21,961 bases of DNA, from positions 1 to 21,961 of the forward strand of contig JAGFNK010000782.1 in NCBI GenBank assembly GCA_025769875.1. Direction: 5' to 3'. The stretch is from Russula earlei (taxonomy: Eukaryota; Basidiomycota; Agaricomycetes; Russulales; Russulaceae). The notes beneath the pieces are model-generated. The model searched no databases, was not told where the DNA came from, and saw only the letters and a list, made by a program, of their open reading frames with translations. The position numbers and the translations under genes are program-made. This document shows, piece by piece, positions 9,850-18,030 of the stretch (position 1 is its first letter; each line of letters starts with the position of its first letter).

Positions 9850-9902
9850 CTACATGGGTGATGGTCAGCAGATTGATTCAAAGTGAGGCGACACATCCTT
9901 GC
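9850..9902 (-). other. 53 bp intron with GC donor in MFS pseudogene
   Basis: The minus strand reads GGAAG|GCAAGG ... CTGACC ... TGTAG|GCTGAGCGA. Splicing at this GC-AG pair joins LWRK and AERLRKHDPV in frame. It is either a true GC-AG intron or a GT donor that decayed to GC. Confidence 0.6.
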
Positions 9903-9987
9903 CTTCCTCCACAAGTTGTACAGCCCATATGTCTCGGGCATGAATAAAAACATCTCAACCCAGAAGACCCATCACCAGCTGGCTCTG

Positions 9988-10051
9988 CTGAAAACAATAC
10001 TGGGCAGAGTGTGTTCAGATGAACGCACATCATGCCAAGGGTAAAACTTAC
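9988..10051 (-). other. 64 bp intron in MFS pseudogene
   Basis: GTAAGT ... TTTTCAG on the minus strand. Splicing joins GPALAS to the SW-stop-WVFWV run with correct phase. A second possible acceptor (CTGCCCAG) lies slightly upstream. Confidence 0.65.
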
Positions 10052-10314
10052 GAGCTGGCTAAGGCAGGACCAAGTGTAGGGCCGAGGAAGATACTTGTGA
10101 AATGAAAAATAAATTGGAGGCAGGCACATGTCTCTCAGTTTCCCATATGACCCCACCTGAATTATCGAGTGGGGCACATGTGAAGAACCCAGATAGGAAG
10201 CGCATCACGATCAATGTCCTCATATTTTTTATTTTGGGCAAGCCCCTGGCCCAGATGGGTCAGAGTGAAGGCAATGAGCATTGGGATCAGTACTGCTCTC
10301 TGGTGGATTTTGCT

Positions 10315-10883
10315 CCACCAAAGGTGAAATACACTGGAGTGCCTTCGTGGTGTGATGTGCTCTGCCTCCGGGTTTGAAAGGGCCCAGGACAAAATTTTTG
10401 GAAACCCCCCTTTGTGGGGGGGATTTTGTCTGATGTGTTTCAGGAATCTTAGTCTCAATCCCATGACTGTTCCACCAGCCCCTGATTGCTCATACTAAAA
10501 GTCAAAAAGTCAAAAATCTAATTTACTGTCTCAGATATGGATTGCAGCAAGAAAGTCCTAACTCATGGAGGACACCATGGAGCTCACCAAAATGCAAGCT
10601 TGATGCCGCAGCTGAAGGCCACAAAGGCAACACAATTTACTTGACCCTCAAAAATTTCCTTACTGTCTCATAAAACTTACGATCAAGTATTTACAAATAT
10701 CGTACACACAGAATGTACTTAAAAGGCTCGGAAAACAAGCCACAAGAAATTAAGAGAGAGAGAGACAGACTCTGGCATCTTGCTATCCCAAACGCCTCTG
10801 TGTGCCTCCTTCAGCTCCCACTCTTGTGCATTGATTGTCGCACCCTCAGACGTTCACCCACTTTATTCACCACTCTCCTGCAG
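10315..10883. other. Unassigned sequence inside the MFS pseudogene
   Basis: About 570 bp separate the helix 2 block (ending SEMF) from the helix 3 block (starting SKIHQRAVLIPM), which are adjacent in the protein family. This is far longer than the other introns here (53-64 bp), so it probably holds an inserted sequence. It includes a hairpin at 10388-10430 and an AG-rich run at 10753-10769. The last bases on the low side (minus strand, SPLVE) may still belong to the MFS gene in another frame. No terminal repeats were recognised. Confidence 0.5.
10388..10430. repeat. Inverted repeat (hairpin)
   Basis: GACAAAAT at 10388-10395 pairs with ATTTTGTC at 10423-10430, and CCCCCC at 10405-10410 pairs with the G-run at 10416-10422, leaving a small loop (TTTGT). 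The stem is strong. There is no evidence that it is a terminator; it may mark the end of a small element. Confidence 0.7.
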
Positions 10884-11057
10884 AAACATTTCTGAACCTG
10901 AACCCCACAACACTGGCCTGAACACATAACCAAGGAGGAAGGCTGTTGTGACAAAGTAGGAAACCTCTCTTGATGAGTGAAATGCATGCTCAATGAAGGG
11001 CACAGTGGCTGATGGAGATGATGTTGGAGTTGCGGCCACCACAGCATGATGAGTCAG

Positions 11058-11264
11058 TCATGTATGTGGCTTACGTGGTGCGTGACGAACACAGAAATGT
11101 ATACTATCACCTATGAGGAACTTGCCAGTTCATGACCATCTCACCAGTCACAAATGTCACAAAGTAACGGACATGTAACACATGCTGAATTGAAGTCCGC
11201 CCGGGATGAAACATCCCTGTCATATTTACAGAGGCAATTTGATTAGGTGGGGACTAAGGAAAAC
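11058..11264. other. No gene seen; upstream of the MFS pseudogene
   Basis: This should contain the MFS start and first helix on the minus strand, but only a weak hydrophobic piece (FVTFVTG near 11160) can be read. No confident start codon was found. Confidence 0.35.
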
Positions 11265-12011
11265 TGTTACACCATTTTCCTTTTATGTTTACTTCTTACC
11301 TTTTGCTATGGACTGCTTGCTTTTGTATGTCCCTTTACTTACTGGTCTCGTGATCTCTTACGTCTTGTGATCCCTTCTGTGTTACCATGTGATCCATACA
11401 CGTCCAGGTAACACTGAATTGCTGTTACTTTCCCTTTGTTTGGTTCTCTTTCCATTTATATTCACTTCTTAGTTTCGACTGTGCAATGCTCCGCACCTAC
11501 TTTGCAGCACAGTTACTTGGTTCTGACTCATTCGTGGCCTCATTCCTGTGACTCCTACTTATTATGACTCCTACTATACTAGTAGCACAGTCAAAGCACA
11601 GCTATTGCTGCGCTTCTCCTGTATATATAAGCTCAGTACTTTGTGACCAAAGCCCTAAGCTTGGTCTCTTGTAGAATCCAACCTACTCTTGTCCAAACAT
11701 ATTCTCCTGCAACCCACTTCACTCCTAATCCTCAAACCACATCCACCTCTCCATTTCATCAACTCTTCACACACCATCCACCATCTACTCTTTGCCTTTC
11801 CCTTCCTTCCCTAAGAGTCTCTCTTCACTCCCCTGAGAAGAGCTCTCCTCCTTTAAGACCTACCTTCCTCTACTCTCTCTGCATTGTTCAAGGTCCCCAA
11901 CAGACTTGAACGTATATAGCTAGTGGAACCAGCCCTAGTCTATCCCGTTACAAACTTACCCTAGCTTCTCAACAGACTGAGTCGTACTAGGAAGGGTCTA
12001 TTGGCCATAAC
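11265..12011 (+). repeat. LTR-like sequence with TATA box (tentative)
   Basis: It begins TGTTACACC after the flank AAAAC and has a TATA box (TATATATA, 11622-11629) followed by a long C/T-rich stretch. Possible ends are CCGTTACA at 11952 or GGCCATAAC at 12011; the latter resembles the CCATAACA end of the solo LTR. No matching right-hand target duplication was found, so the right boundary is unsure. It could instead be a promoter region. No open frame here is credible. Confidence 0.35.
11622..11629 (+). promoter_or_regulatory. TATA box in the LTR-like sequence
   Basis: TATATATA sits about 360 bp into the LTR-like unit and is followed by GCTCAGTAC and a pyrimidine-rich leader. This is a typical layout for an RNA polymerase II start in a fungal LTR. 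Confidence 0.45.
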
Positions 12012-13631
12012 CTGTTTAGCATAAAACACTTCAACTGCTGCAGGGATCCTTACTCTTTATACATGGGAACCAGCCTGTTTCTTGAACACATCTCTACTAT
12101 CAACTTGTCCTGACACTTGAGAACTGACATGGCTAGTTACCATGACAAAAACAGTTGTAATGGGCATCTAATTGAGTGAAATCCAGTTCTTCTTCAGTCT
12201 GGAATGATGGTGCAGTACTATTGTAAGGTGTAGTGCTGTAAGCAAAAACTGAGTCGTGTGTCAGTGAGGACAGTTGCGCAAATGGTTGCGCTGCATTTGA
12301 GGGTCCTCCTGATGACTCGGAGGCCAGAGACAATGAGGAGGGATACAGCATACTACTATGTCATCTGTCATAGAGTCCCATAAACTGTTGGTTGATTTCC
12401 AACTCTGGATGTGCAGCAAGGTGCTCTTTGATTCATGTGGTGAGCTCAGATGTGGTGCCCTCCATTGAGAGCTCAAGTGCACCTGCAATGATCATGAGGT
12501 CTTCCTTGTATTTGTATGATGAAAGAGAGTTGTCGAAACCCTTTGAGAGAGTACCTTCAGTAATTCATATTGCATGGGCAGAATCTTCAGCAGCATTCTC
12601 AGTGCACTTTTGTATTTCTTGTCTCTCCCAGGTAATTCAGTTTTGTTCCTCTGCTTCAAATACTACCTTCAGCTCTGGATGTGTTACAAACTGGGCCTTG
12701 ATCTTTGTTGAAGAATGTGGTTTTGTTTTTCACTGATTTTCCAGCTTCATGTGCAAATCATTGGCCTCTCACTGGGTGATCGTGCAGTGTGCATTCAATA
12801 CACTCAGTTGCGATGCTTGCATGATTACTGTTTGTGTGAGGATGGAAACTTGTTGATGAAGAGATTGTATTTTCTCAATCAGCTCTTGATGGCTCTGCTT
12901 TTGATCTTGGAGCAGAGAGACAACTTGGTCATTAGAAATGACCCCCTCCATGGTCTGTGCTGAAGACGTGCACATGATTATTGAGTTGCACGCGCACAAG
13001 TGTGGGTTAGTGGTTGAGGATTCATGAGTGCTGGTCACGTCCATGGCACTTTCCTCCAAGTCCGAGGCACTGTAATTGCTGTCACCAGAGTTGGAACTGA
13101 GGTCTGAGCTGATTGCTGGAGGCAATGTTGGAACCTCTATCAGGTATGAGGACAGGAAGCACGACAAAGATGATGATGCCATGCTAGGTGCAAAGTCCTC
13201 CTCTCTGAAGACTGACAGATTGAGGGGCCATATTCTGGACTTGCAGAATGTGTTCTGAATGAGTTCCAGGGTGATAACTTTCCAAATCTCCATGTATTCA
13301 TGGATGACATTATAACGTGTGATCTTGATGCCTTTGGAAAGGCAGTGGTCACAATGCAATGACCATGCGCACTGGACTGGTGCAAAAACCAACACATCAA
13401 GTGGCTGAAGCTTGTGTGTTGTCTTTGAAGGGAAGCAGAACAGTATGATATTGTTGTCATATGCAAGTTGCTGCATGGCTGGGGTCATGTGTGAGCTGTG
13501 CCCATCAAGGGTCAGTACAATCAATTGGCTTGTTGTTAACATGATGTGTAGTAGCAAATGGAATGAATACAGAATGGAACCATTGCTCACATATTTTGTG
13601 ATCTGTCCACCCAGAAGGGGACATTACGATG

Positions 13632-13685
13632 CTGTGAAGATGAAGGTATTAATTCTTGATGCCATACCACTGGATTAAAACTCAC
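13632..13685 (-). other. 54 bp intron in pogo-like transposase 2
   Basis: GTGAGT ... TTCACAG on the minus strand. Splicing completes a Ser codon and joins CWDLEGVR to IVMSPSGWTDH, in phase. Confidence 0.85.
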
Positions 13686-14284
13686 CTTCTGACACCTTCC
13701 AAATCCCAGCAGTCAGGCAGTGGGCCATCTGAGAGGACAAAGCCCGATGGCATAATAAATCTGCCTGCTGAAACACACTCAATGATGGATATGAGCTCCA
13801 GACAGTCACTCTTGATATGGTATTGCTGTTCCCGTTCTTTTATGAATAAGAACTTCTTTCCATTGTTCTTACAGCCACCTCCCATTTGAATTCCCTTCTC
13901 GTCCATATTCCACTGATGTTCGGGTGGTATCCCATCATAACTATCCACCAATTCCTGTTGTTTTGCAAAGTAGTCATGGACTACTGCCTTATTGAAATTT
14001 TGTGCATGCTTTGGATCCAATGCTCTTGCTTTTGAGAAAGTTAGATCAGAATTGTGTTTGATGAACTGATAGTGCCAGTTTATTCTGGGGTACTGGCCAG
14101 AGAGGTCCAGAGCGTGAGCACGCAGTGCCTTTTGATCCAGAGGCATTGCCTTCATGGACATTTGGTCACACCAATTGAACAACATCTTTTCCTGGGCCAG
14201 CTTGAGAAGCTGGCTATCCTGGTGGGCTTCCTGACATGACCTATGCCTCCCAGAAGCTCTGTCTTGTAGCATCTGGTGGGAAAC

Positions 14285-14335
14285 CTTGGAAATTATTGGA
14301 TAAGGACTTCACAATGTATGGAATGCAGCACTCAC
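14285..14335 (-). other. 51 bp intron in pogo-like transposase 2
   Basis: GTGAGT ... TTTCCAAG on the minus strand, phase 0 after codon 43. It joins AALAHD to VSHQMLQDRASG, the same position as the intron in the first pogo-like gene. Confidence 0.85.
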
Positions 14336-14464
14336 ATCATGGGCCAGTGCTGCACAAGCAAAAGATCGATGTATACCATTGTTGTAGTCACTCAAAGCAG
14401 CCTGTAGCTGCTGCTCATATGTGTGGTCTTGTGCTGGCCGACTGGACCATCTGTAACATGGCAT

Positions 14465-14725
14465 TACAGGGATAGAATAGCAGTGACCCCAGACCCCTCA
14501 GAGTCAGCATATGTGATCACCCAGTTGGAATCAAACTCTGCACTCCACCATGACAGAAGGCATGATGCAGGCGTGACCCCCAGCCAAAATATAACTTGAA
14601 AACCACTTGATGGACCTCTGTTTTCATTGCTAGAATGACATTAATGGCACTCAATAGTATAAATATGAAGTTTTAAATTGATGAGATTACCACTGCTTTG
14701 GGCAGTCCAATGTAATCACAGCCCA
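14465..14725. other. No gene seen; upstream of pogo-like gene 2
   Basis: This is presumably the 5' non-coding end of the pogo-like element. The motif GTGACCCC occurs twice (near 14484 and 14574). I could not find matching terminal inverted repeats with TA flanks on both sides of the gene. Confidence 0.35.
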
Positions 14726-14733
14726 GTCACATT
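14726..14733. repeat. 8 bp target site duplication, left (GTCACATT)
   Basis: GTCACATT directly precedes the terminal repeat at 14734 and is identical to 18031-18038. Eight-base duplications are the hallmark of hAT transposition. Confidence 0.93.
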
Positions 14734-14743
14734 TAAGGTGTGA
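14734..14743 (+). repeat. hAT terminal inverted repeat, left
   Basis: TAAGGTGTGA; exact reverse complement of 18021-18030. Confidence 0.92.
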
Positions 14744-14893
14744 CTCATGTACAGGTGACACCGTGACAATTTGGTCACAGGTAGGTGTGGGTACGGGTAT
14801 GGTTTTAAATTTGTCACACCCGTGCAACACTGCACCCTTATCGGCCGGGTTTACGGGTATTGAAAGCACTATTCAAGAGTCTCCTGCCACAGG

Positions 14894-15091
14894 GTGACAG
14901 CTTGCACAGGCTTGGGACCAGCCCAAACAGAAGCAATTGTTGATCACAATCGTGAGAAAACTGGTGAGTGCAACTTGGACTCAGCGGCCACCTCCGTTTA
15001 CGTGAAGATGGCACTTAGTGCCATGTTTGCAAAGTCATATGACATGGGTCAGAAGGGTCGGTTCATCGAGATCTGGCTGGATCATATAAAG
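14894..15091 (+). other. Exon-like open frame before the hAT transposase start
   Basis: The transposase frame is already open from 14894 (first possible start GTG). It encodes TSVYVKMALSAMFAKSYDMG and EIWLDHIK, then meets a good splice donor (AAAG|GTGAGC) at 15092. I do not recognise it. It may be a 5' leader exon of the element, a captured exon, or chance. Confidence 0.3.
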
Positions 15092-15461
15092 GTGAGCAAA
15101 TTATTTTCAACATCTCACTTGTTGCTCATGCCTCGCAATTTGGGGTCAAAGTCCTCAGCAAAGTCATCACGCTCTTCACTTCAGACTTCGGTGTTGACCT
15201 CTTCCTTTGCCAGCGCAGTCAAGTCGAGCACCAAGGCACTCCAGTGTGGAGTCAAACGTAGCATCACAAATGGCTCGAAGGTAATCACCCAGCCTCTCAA
15301 GCGCACAAAGCATGTGGCATCCAATGCCACCTCCACACCCGTTGAAAGTGAACAAGAAGCGGAGCAAGCACTGACGATGGATGATCATATGAGTATCAGC
15401 AGCAACAGCGCAACCGGCGATGCTATCGAGATTGAATCAGATAACGAGGAGCTTGAAAAAG

Positions 15462-15518
15462 ACCTACATATGTCGTTTCATTATCATTTTTTACCTCTTT
15501 TGCTTACTTGGACACTAG
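15462..15518 (+). other. Possible decayed intron in hAT transposase
   Basis: A hydrophobic insert (about HYHFLPLLLTW) interrupts the acidic linker before KKSWWSPIYTFFKP. A good acceptor (TTACTTGGACACTAG) ends at 15518, but the expected donor at about 15462 reads ACCTAC instead of GT. The length of 57 nt keeps the frame open if retained. Confidence 0.4.
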
Positions 15519-15855
15519 AAGACACAAAGAAGTCATGGTGGTCCCCCATCTACACGTTTTTCAAGCCTGACATCTCTATTCAAATTCACAAAAACCGCGT
15601 CTCCCACTTCTTCACCTGTTTGTGAAAACATTGCAAGACAGGCTCGAAAGGCATTCGGCGCTATCAAGATAAGGGTGACAAATCTTCAACTGCGAATCTC
15701 AAGCACCACACCATCCGATGCTTTGGTGAGGACGTGGTGAATGCAGCTATGAAGGGCGAGGCTGCTAGTGAAGGCCGCACTGGCAACACATTTGCCCGCC
15801 AAGGACAGCAGCCTGTCACGTACTCGCATCGAGCACACACGAACACAGAATTTCG

Positions 15856-15907
15856 GTAAGTAGTACTTATTATCAGCTAAATGCTCTATTCTAAACACGT
15901 TGAACAG
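15856..15907 (+). other. 52 bp intron in hAT transposase
   Basis: GTAAGT ... GAACAG. Splicing completes an Arg codon and joins HTNTEF-R to AHIAKWVAE. Confidence 0.88.
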
Positions 15908-16690
15908 TGCGCACATTGCAAAATGGGTGGCAGAATGCAACCGTCCTCTGCAAATTGTCTCTGATCCTGAGCTCATCAATATTTTCAAGACCAGGCACCC
16001 CAACCGTAAAGTTCCATGTCCAAACACGGTTCGACATGATGTCAAGGCCGCATACATCAAGTGCCATGAACAGATAAGCAAACTACTCCGAGAACACCCA
16101 GGTCGCATTCACTTTGTGACCAATTGTTGGACTTCAACCAACCACTGCGCGTTTGTTGCCTGGACTGTACACCTTGAGCATCAAGGTGCCATGCTAGCTT
16201 TCTTACTCGATATCATTGAGGTTCCAGAATCTCATACGGGTACAGCTTTGGCAAAGGCCTTTCAGAAGATGCTCGAAATGTTTGGACTCCAAGATCATAT
16301 TTGGCCATAAATGCTGACAATGGATCTGTGAACGACACACAGACCAAAGCTCTCGCAACAATGGAGAACTCTTTTGATGGACAAAACCGCGTCCGCTGTT
16401 TCAATCACACTCTGCATCTCTCAGCCAAAGCCCTCCTCAGCCCATTCAATGCTGCATTAGCTGGCGTATCTGATAACAATGATGATGTTGGTGAAGATGG
16501 TGCACTCGATGAAGAAGACGAGGACGAAAATGAAGATGAGGATGAGGACAAGGATGAAGATGAAGACGGATCGGATGTACCGGATGAGGATAATGACGAT
16601 GATGGTATTGATGAACTTGAGAACCTAGACGAGGAGAAGAAGGAAGAGATCATGGAAACTACAGCTACTGTTCGTCAAATCATGACGAAG

Positions 16691-16750
16691 GTATGTACTA
16701 TCTTAGTTGTTCCCCGGGACTCAGAGTAACCACTGATCTTGATTCAATAG
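16691..16750 (+). other. 60 bp intron in hAT transposase
   Basis: GTATGT ... CAATAG, phase 0. It joins TVRQIMTK to LRCLSFAIIHS, a continuous block in the family. Confidence 0.88.
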
Positions 16751-17020
16751 CTTCGTTGTCTGTCATTTGCTATCATTCACTCAACAACTATCACTCTCCC
16801 AAAGTGGCGCAAGTGTTGCAAGGAGCTCAGACTCAAGCCGCACCTCATGCCGCATGACGTTGTGACATGCTGGAATTCGACGTACTACATGCTTCATTTT
16901 GCAACGAAATATCATGAGGTTATTGATGCAATGATGGCCGACAAGGTCCTCAAGCTTCGGAAGTATGAGCTTGATGATGAAGAGTGGGTTATCGTTGAAG
17001 ATCTTGTCTTGGTACTATGG

Positions 17021-17069
17021 GTAAGTCATATTTTTACTTAATTGAATTAATTCCTAATATCTCCCCAAG
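17021..17069 (+). other. 49 bp intron in hAT transposase
   Basis: GTAAGT ... CCTAAT ... CCCCAAG with a good branch site. Spliced directly, the next exon is one base out of frame with QFKNVTVFFSQDS, so a base was gained or lost beside the junction. Confidence 0.75.
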
Positions 17070-18020
17070 GCAATTCAAGAATGTGACTGTCTTCTTTTCA
17101 CAAGACTCCATGGGAGTCGCTGCCATCATTCCTGCAATGGATCGGCTTACCAGCCATCTCAACCCAAAGACAGGGAAAGAGTTCCCAGCTGCTCTCGTTG
17201 AAGCCATGAAGCTTGCATGCAAGAAAATGAACCGTTACTACTCCCTCACCGACAACTCTATTGTGTACCGCATCGCTATGGTTCTACACCCTGGCATGAA
17301 ACTCGAATATTTTCGCAACCAGAATTGGGAAGGTGAATGGATTGAGGAGGTGGAGAACCTTGTTTATGATGAATACGCGAAGTATGAGAAGCCTACCACT
17401 GATGACCTGGACCAAGACTCGGCCCAAATGAAAGAAGCATACGACGAAGGATACGCATCATTTGGTAATCTCTCTGTCACTACCCAACTCCGCCGGAACA
17501 AGGTCCAGGCCTACTTGAGCCTCCCTGTCGAAAACGTCAAAGATCCACTGAAGTGGTGGTACGACAACCGTTTTGTATATTCAAGCCTTCATCGTATGGC
17601 TTTGGATTATCTCAGTATCCCTGCCACCTCAACAGCTGTTGAACGGGTTTTTTCACAAGGCCATCACCTTCTCTCATTCACGCACAATAATCTCTCATCA
17701 GGTTCAATTCGAGCTTTTCTCTGCTTTGGTTCCTGGGCCCATTGCGGTCTCCTTGTGTTTGATGATGTGTTGGCTGCAGTGTCGTCGAAAAAGAACATTT
17801 CGCTTGATTAGTTATACTATGTACTTCTTTTATTTTACTAGCTAGTGATACATACGTGAAACCCGCGGTTTTTTCTTACATACCGCGGTTATTATAGAAC
17901 CTGTAGCAGTAACGGTGAACCCGAGCGATGTACGGTGAAACCGTACCCTTTATCTGTAAGGGTACGGTGTTCACGGGTATGGGTAGGGGTTCAGAAAAAT
18001 TTACCCGGGGGTTACCCGTT

Positions 18021-18030
18021 TCACACCTTA
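18021..18030 (+). repeat. hAT terminal inverted repeat, right
   Basis: TCACACCTTA; exact reverse complement of 14734-14743. Confidence 0.92.

Larger units (their letters stand above)
8910..11057 (-). pseudogene. MFS transporter (DHA1 drug:H+ antiporter type) pseudogene
   Basis: This is a membrane transporter relic, probably of the 12-helix drug:proton antiporter class. Blocks in order on the minus strand: 11045-10884, helices 1-2 (SSPSATVPFIEHAFHSSREV, then FLLGYVFRPVLWGSGSEMF, the GYXXGPXXWXPXSE-like motif); 10314-10233, helix 3 (HQRAVLIPMLIAFTLTHLGQ); 10226 to about 10115, helix 4 (TLIVMRFLSGFFTCAPLDNS); 10095-10052 (IFLGPTLGPALAS); 9987-9903 (TGG-TGA-TGG then VFWV, FMPETYG); 9849-9663 (AERLRKHDPV, WPFKMLAQELILVLITIYSS); 9607-9549 (LLEAFPFIFIDHQGLTISQN); and 8936-8913 after a solo LTR (RLIFLDVT). 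Three short introns fit. Breaks are frameshifts near 10228 and 10095, TGA at 9974-9972, a gap after WVFWV, about 550 bp of extra sequence between helices 2 and 3, the solo LTR, and loss of everything after helix 8. Confidence 0.82.
12133..14464 (-). pseudogene. Pogo/Tigger-like transposase 2, near full length
   Basis: This is a DDE/D nuclear transposase that cuts and pastes its own element. Exon 1 (ATG at 14464, 43 codons, MPCYRWSSRPAQ) and exon 2 (14284-13686) give a psq-type HTH, a CENP-B-type HTH (QEKMLFNWCDQMSMKAMPL, YPRINWHYQFIKHNSDL), the ALDPKHAQNFN block and WNMDEKGIQMGGG with catalytic Asp at 13903-13901. Exon 3 (from 13631) continues PSGWTDHKICEQWF. A one-base frameshift near 13521-13524 precedes LTLDGHSSH (Asp 13506-13504) and LQPLDVLVF (Asp 13398-13396), giving DD35D. 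After a coiled-coil-like stretch (ELIEKIQSLHQQVSILTQ) the same frame runs on past TGA codons at 12771, 12732, 12639, 12567, 12435 and 12363 (first base, minus strand) to TAG at 12135-12133. This tail includes LSSYKYKEDLMIIAGALELS and IKEHLAAHPELE. Exon 2 has no stop codon. Confidence 0.88.
15128..17811 (+). pseudogene. hAT-family transposase (degraded)
   Basis: This is a cut-and-paste transposase. I start it at ATG 15128 (MPRNLGSKSSAKSSRSS), which opens a Ser/Lys-rich nuclear-type N terminus. A BED-like zinc finger follows (SPIYTFFKP to LKHHTIRCFGED, with TGA at 15623-15625). Next come RAHIAKWVAECNRPLQ; the block HFVTNCWTSTNHCAFVAW, where the conserved DXWTS Asp is Asn at 16122-16124; INADNGSVND with Asp at 16316-16318; a long acidic Asp/Glu stretch (about 16500-16670); and VTCWNSTYYM. 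The C-terminal hAT dimerisation domain is KWWYDNRF ... LSIPATSTAVERVFSQG, with Glu at 17641-17643. Introns are at 15856-15907, 16691-16750 and 17021-17069. Breaks are the TGA, a one-base loss near 16299, and a one-base frame mismatch at the last intron junction. The last exon (17070-17811) is fully open. Confidence 0.9.
14734..18030 (+). mobile_element. Complete hAT DNA transposon (3297 bp)
   Basis: The left end TAAGGTGTGA (14734-14743) and right end TCACACCTTA (18021-18030) are a perfect 10 bp terminal inverted repeat, flanked by the perfect 8 bp duplication GTCACATT. Inside is one hAT transposase gene on the plus strand. Both subterminal zones carry repeated ACGGGTA/TACCCGT-type words (GGGTACGGGTATGG near 14790 and TTCACGGGTATGGGTAGGGG near 17971), which are likely transposase binding sites. 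The ends are intact but the gene is broken, so this copy could move only if helped in trans. Confidence 0.93.

Noticed and set aside
10388..10430. Hairpin as a transcription terminator
   Set aside because: Intrinsic hairpin terminators are bacterial; this is a fungal nuclear sequence and the hairpin lies inside a pseudogene.
10400..10490. tRNA-like or SINE-like A and B boxes on the minus strand (TGGTGGAACAG ... TTTCAAACCC)
   Set aside because: The boxes match the consensus poorly, are spaced wrongly, and no cloverleaf can be drawn.
11996..12018. Minus-strand AACAGGTTATGGCC, similar to a copia primer binding site
   Set aside because: The match is short, lacks GGGCCC, and the space to the pogo-like gene (about 115 bp) is too small for an LTR on that strand.
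1..15625. UGA read as an amino acid (alternative code) because all stops are TGA
   Set aside because: Frameshifts also break the same genes, family Arg codons are also changed to Cys/His/Gln, and fungal nuclear genes use TGA as stop. Decay is the simpler explanation.
16405..16653. Minus-strand Ser-rich open frame of 82 codons
   Set aside because: It is the antisense shadow of the Asp/Glu-rich stretch (GAT/GAA/GAG codons) of the hAT transposase.
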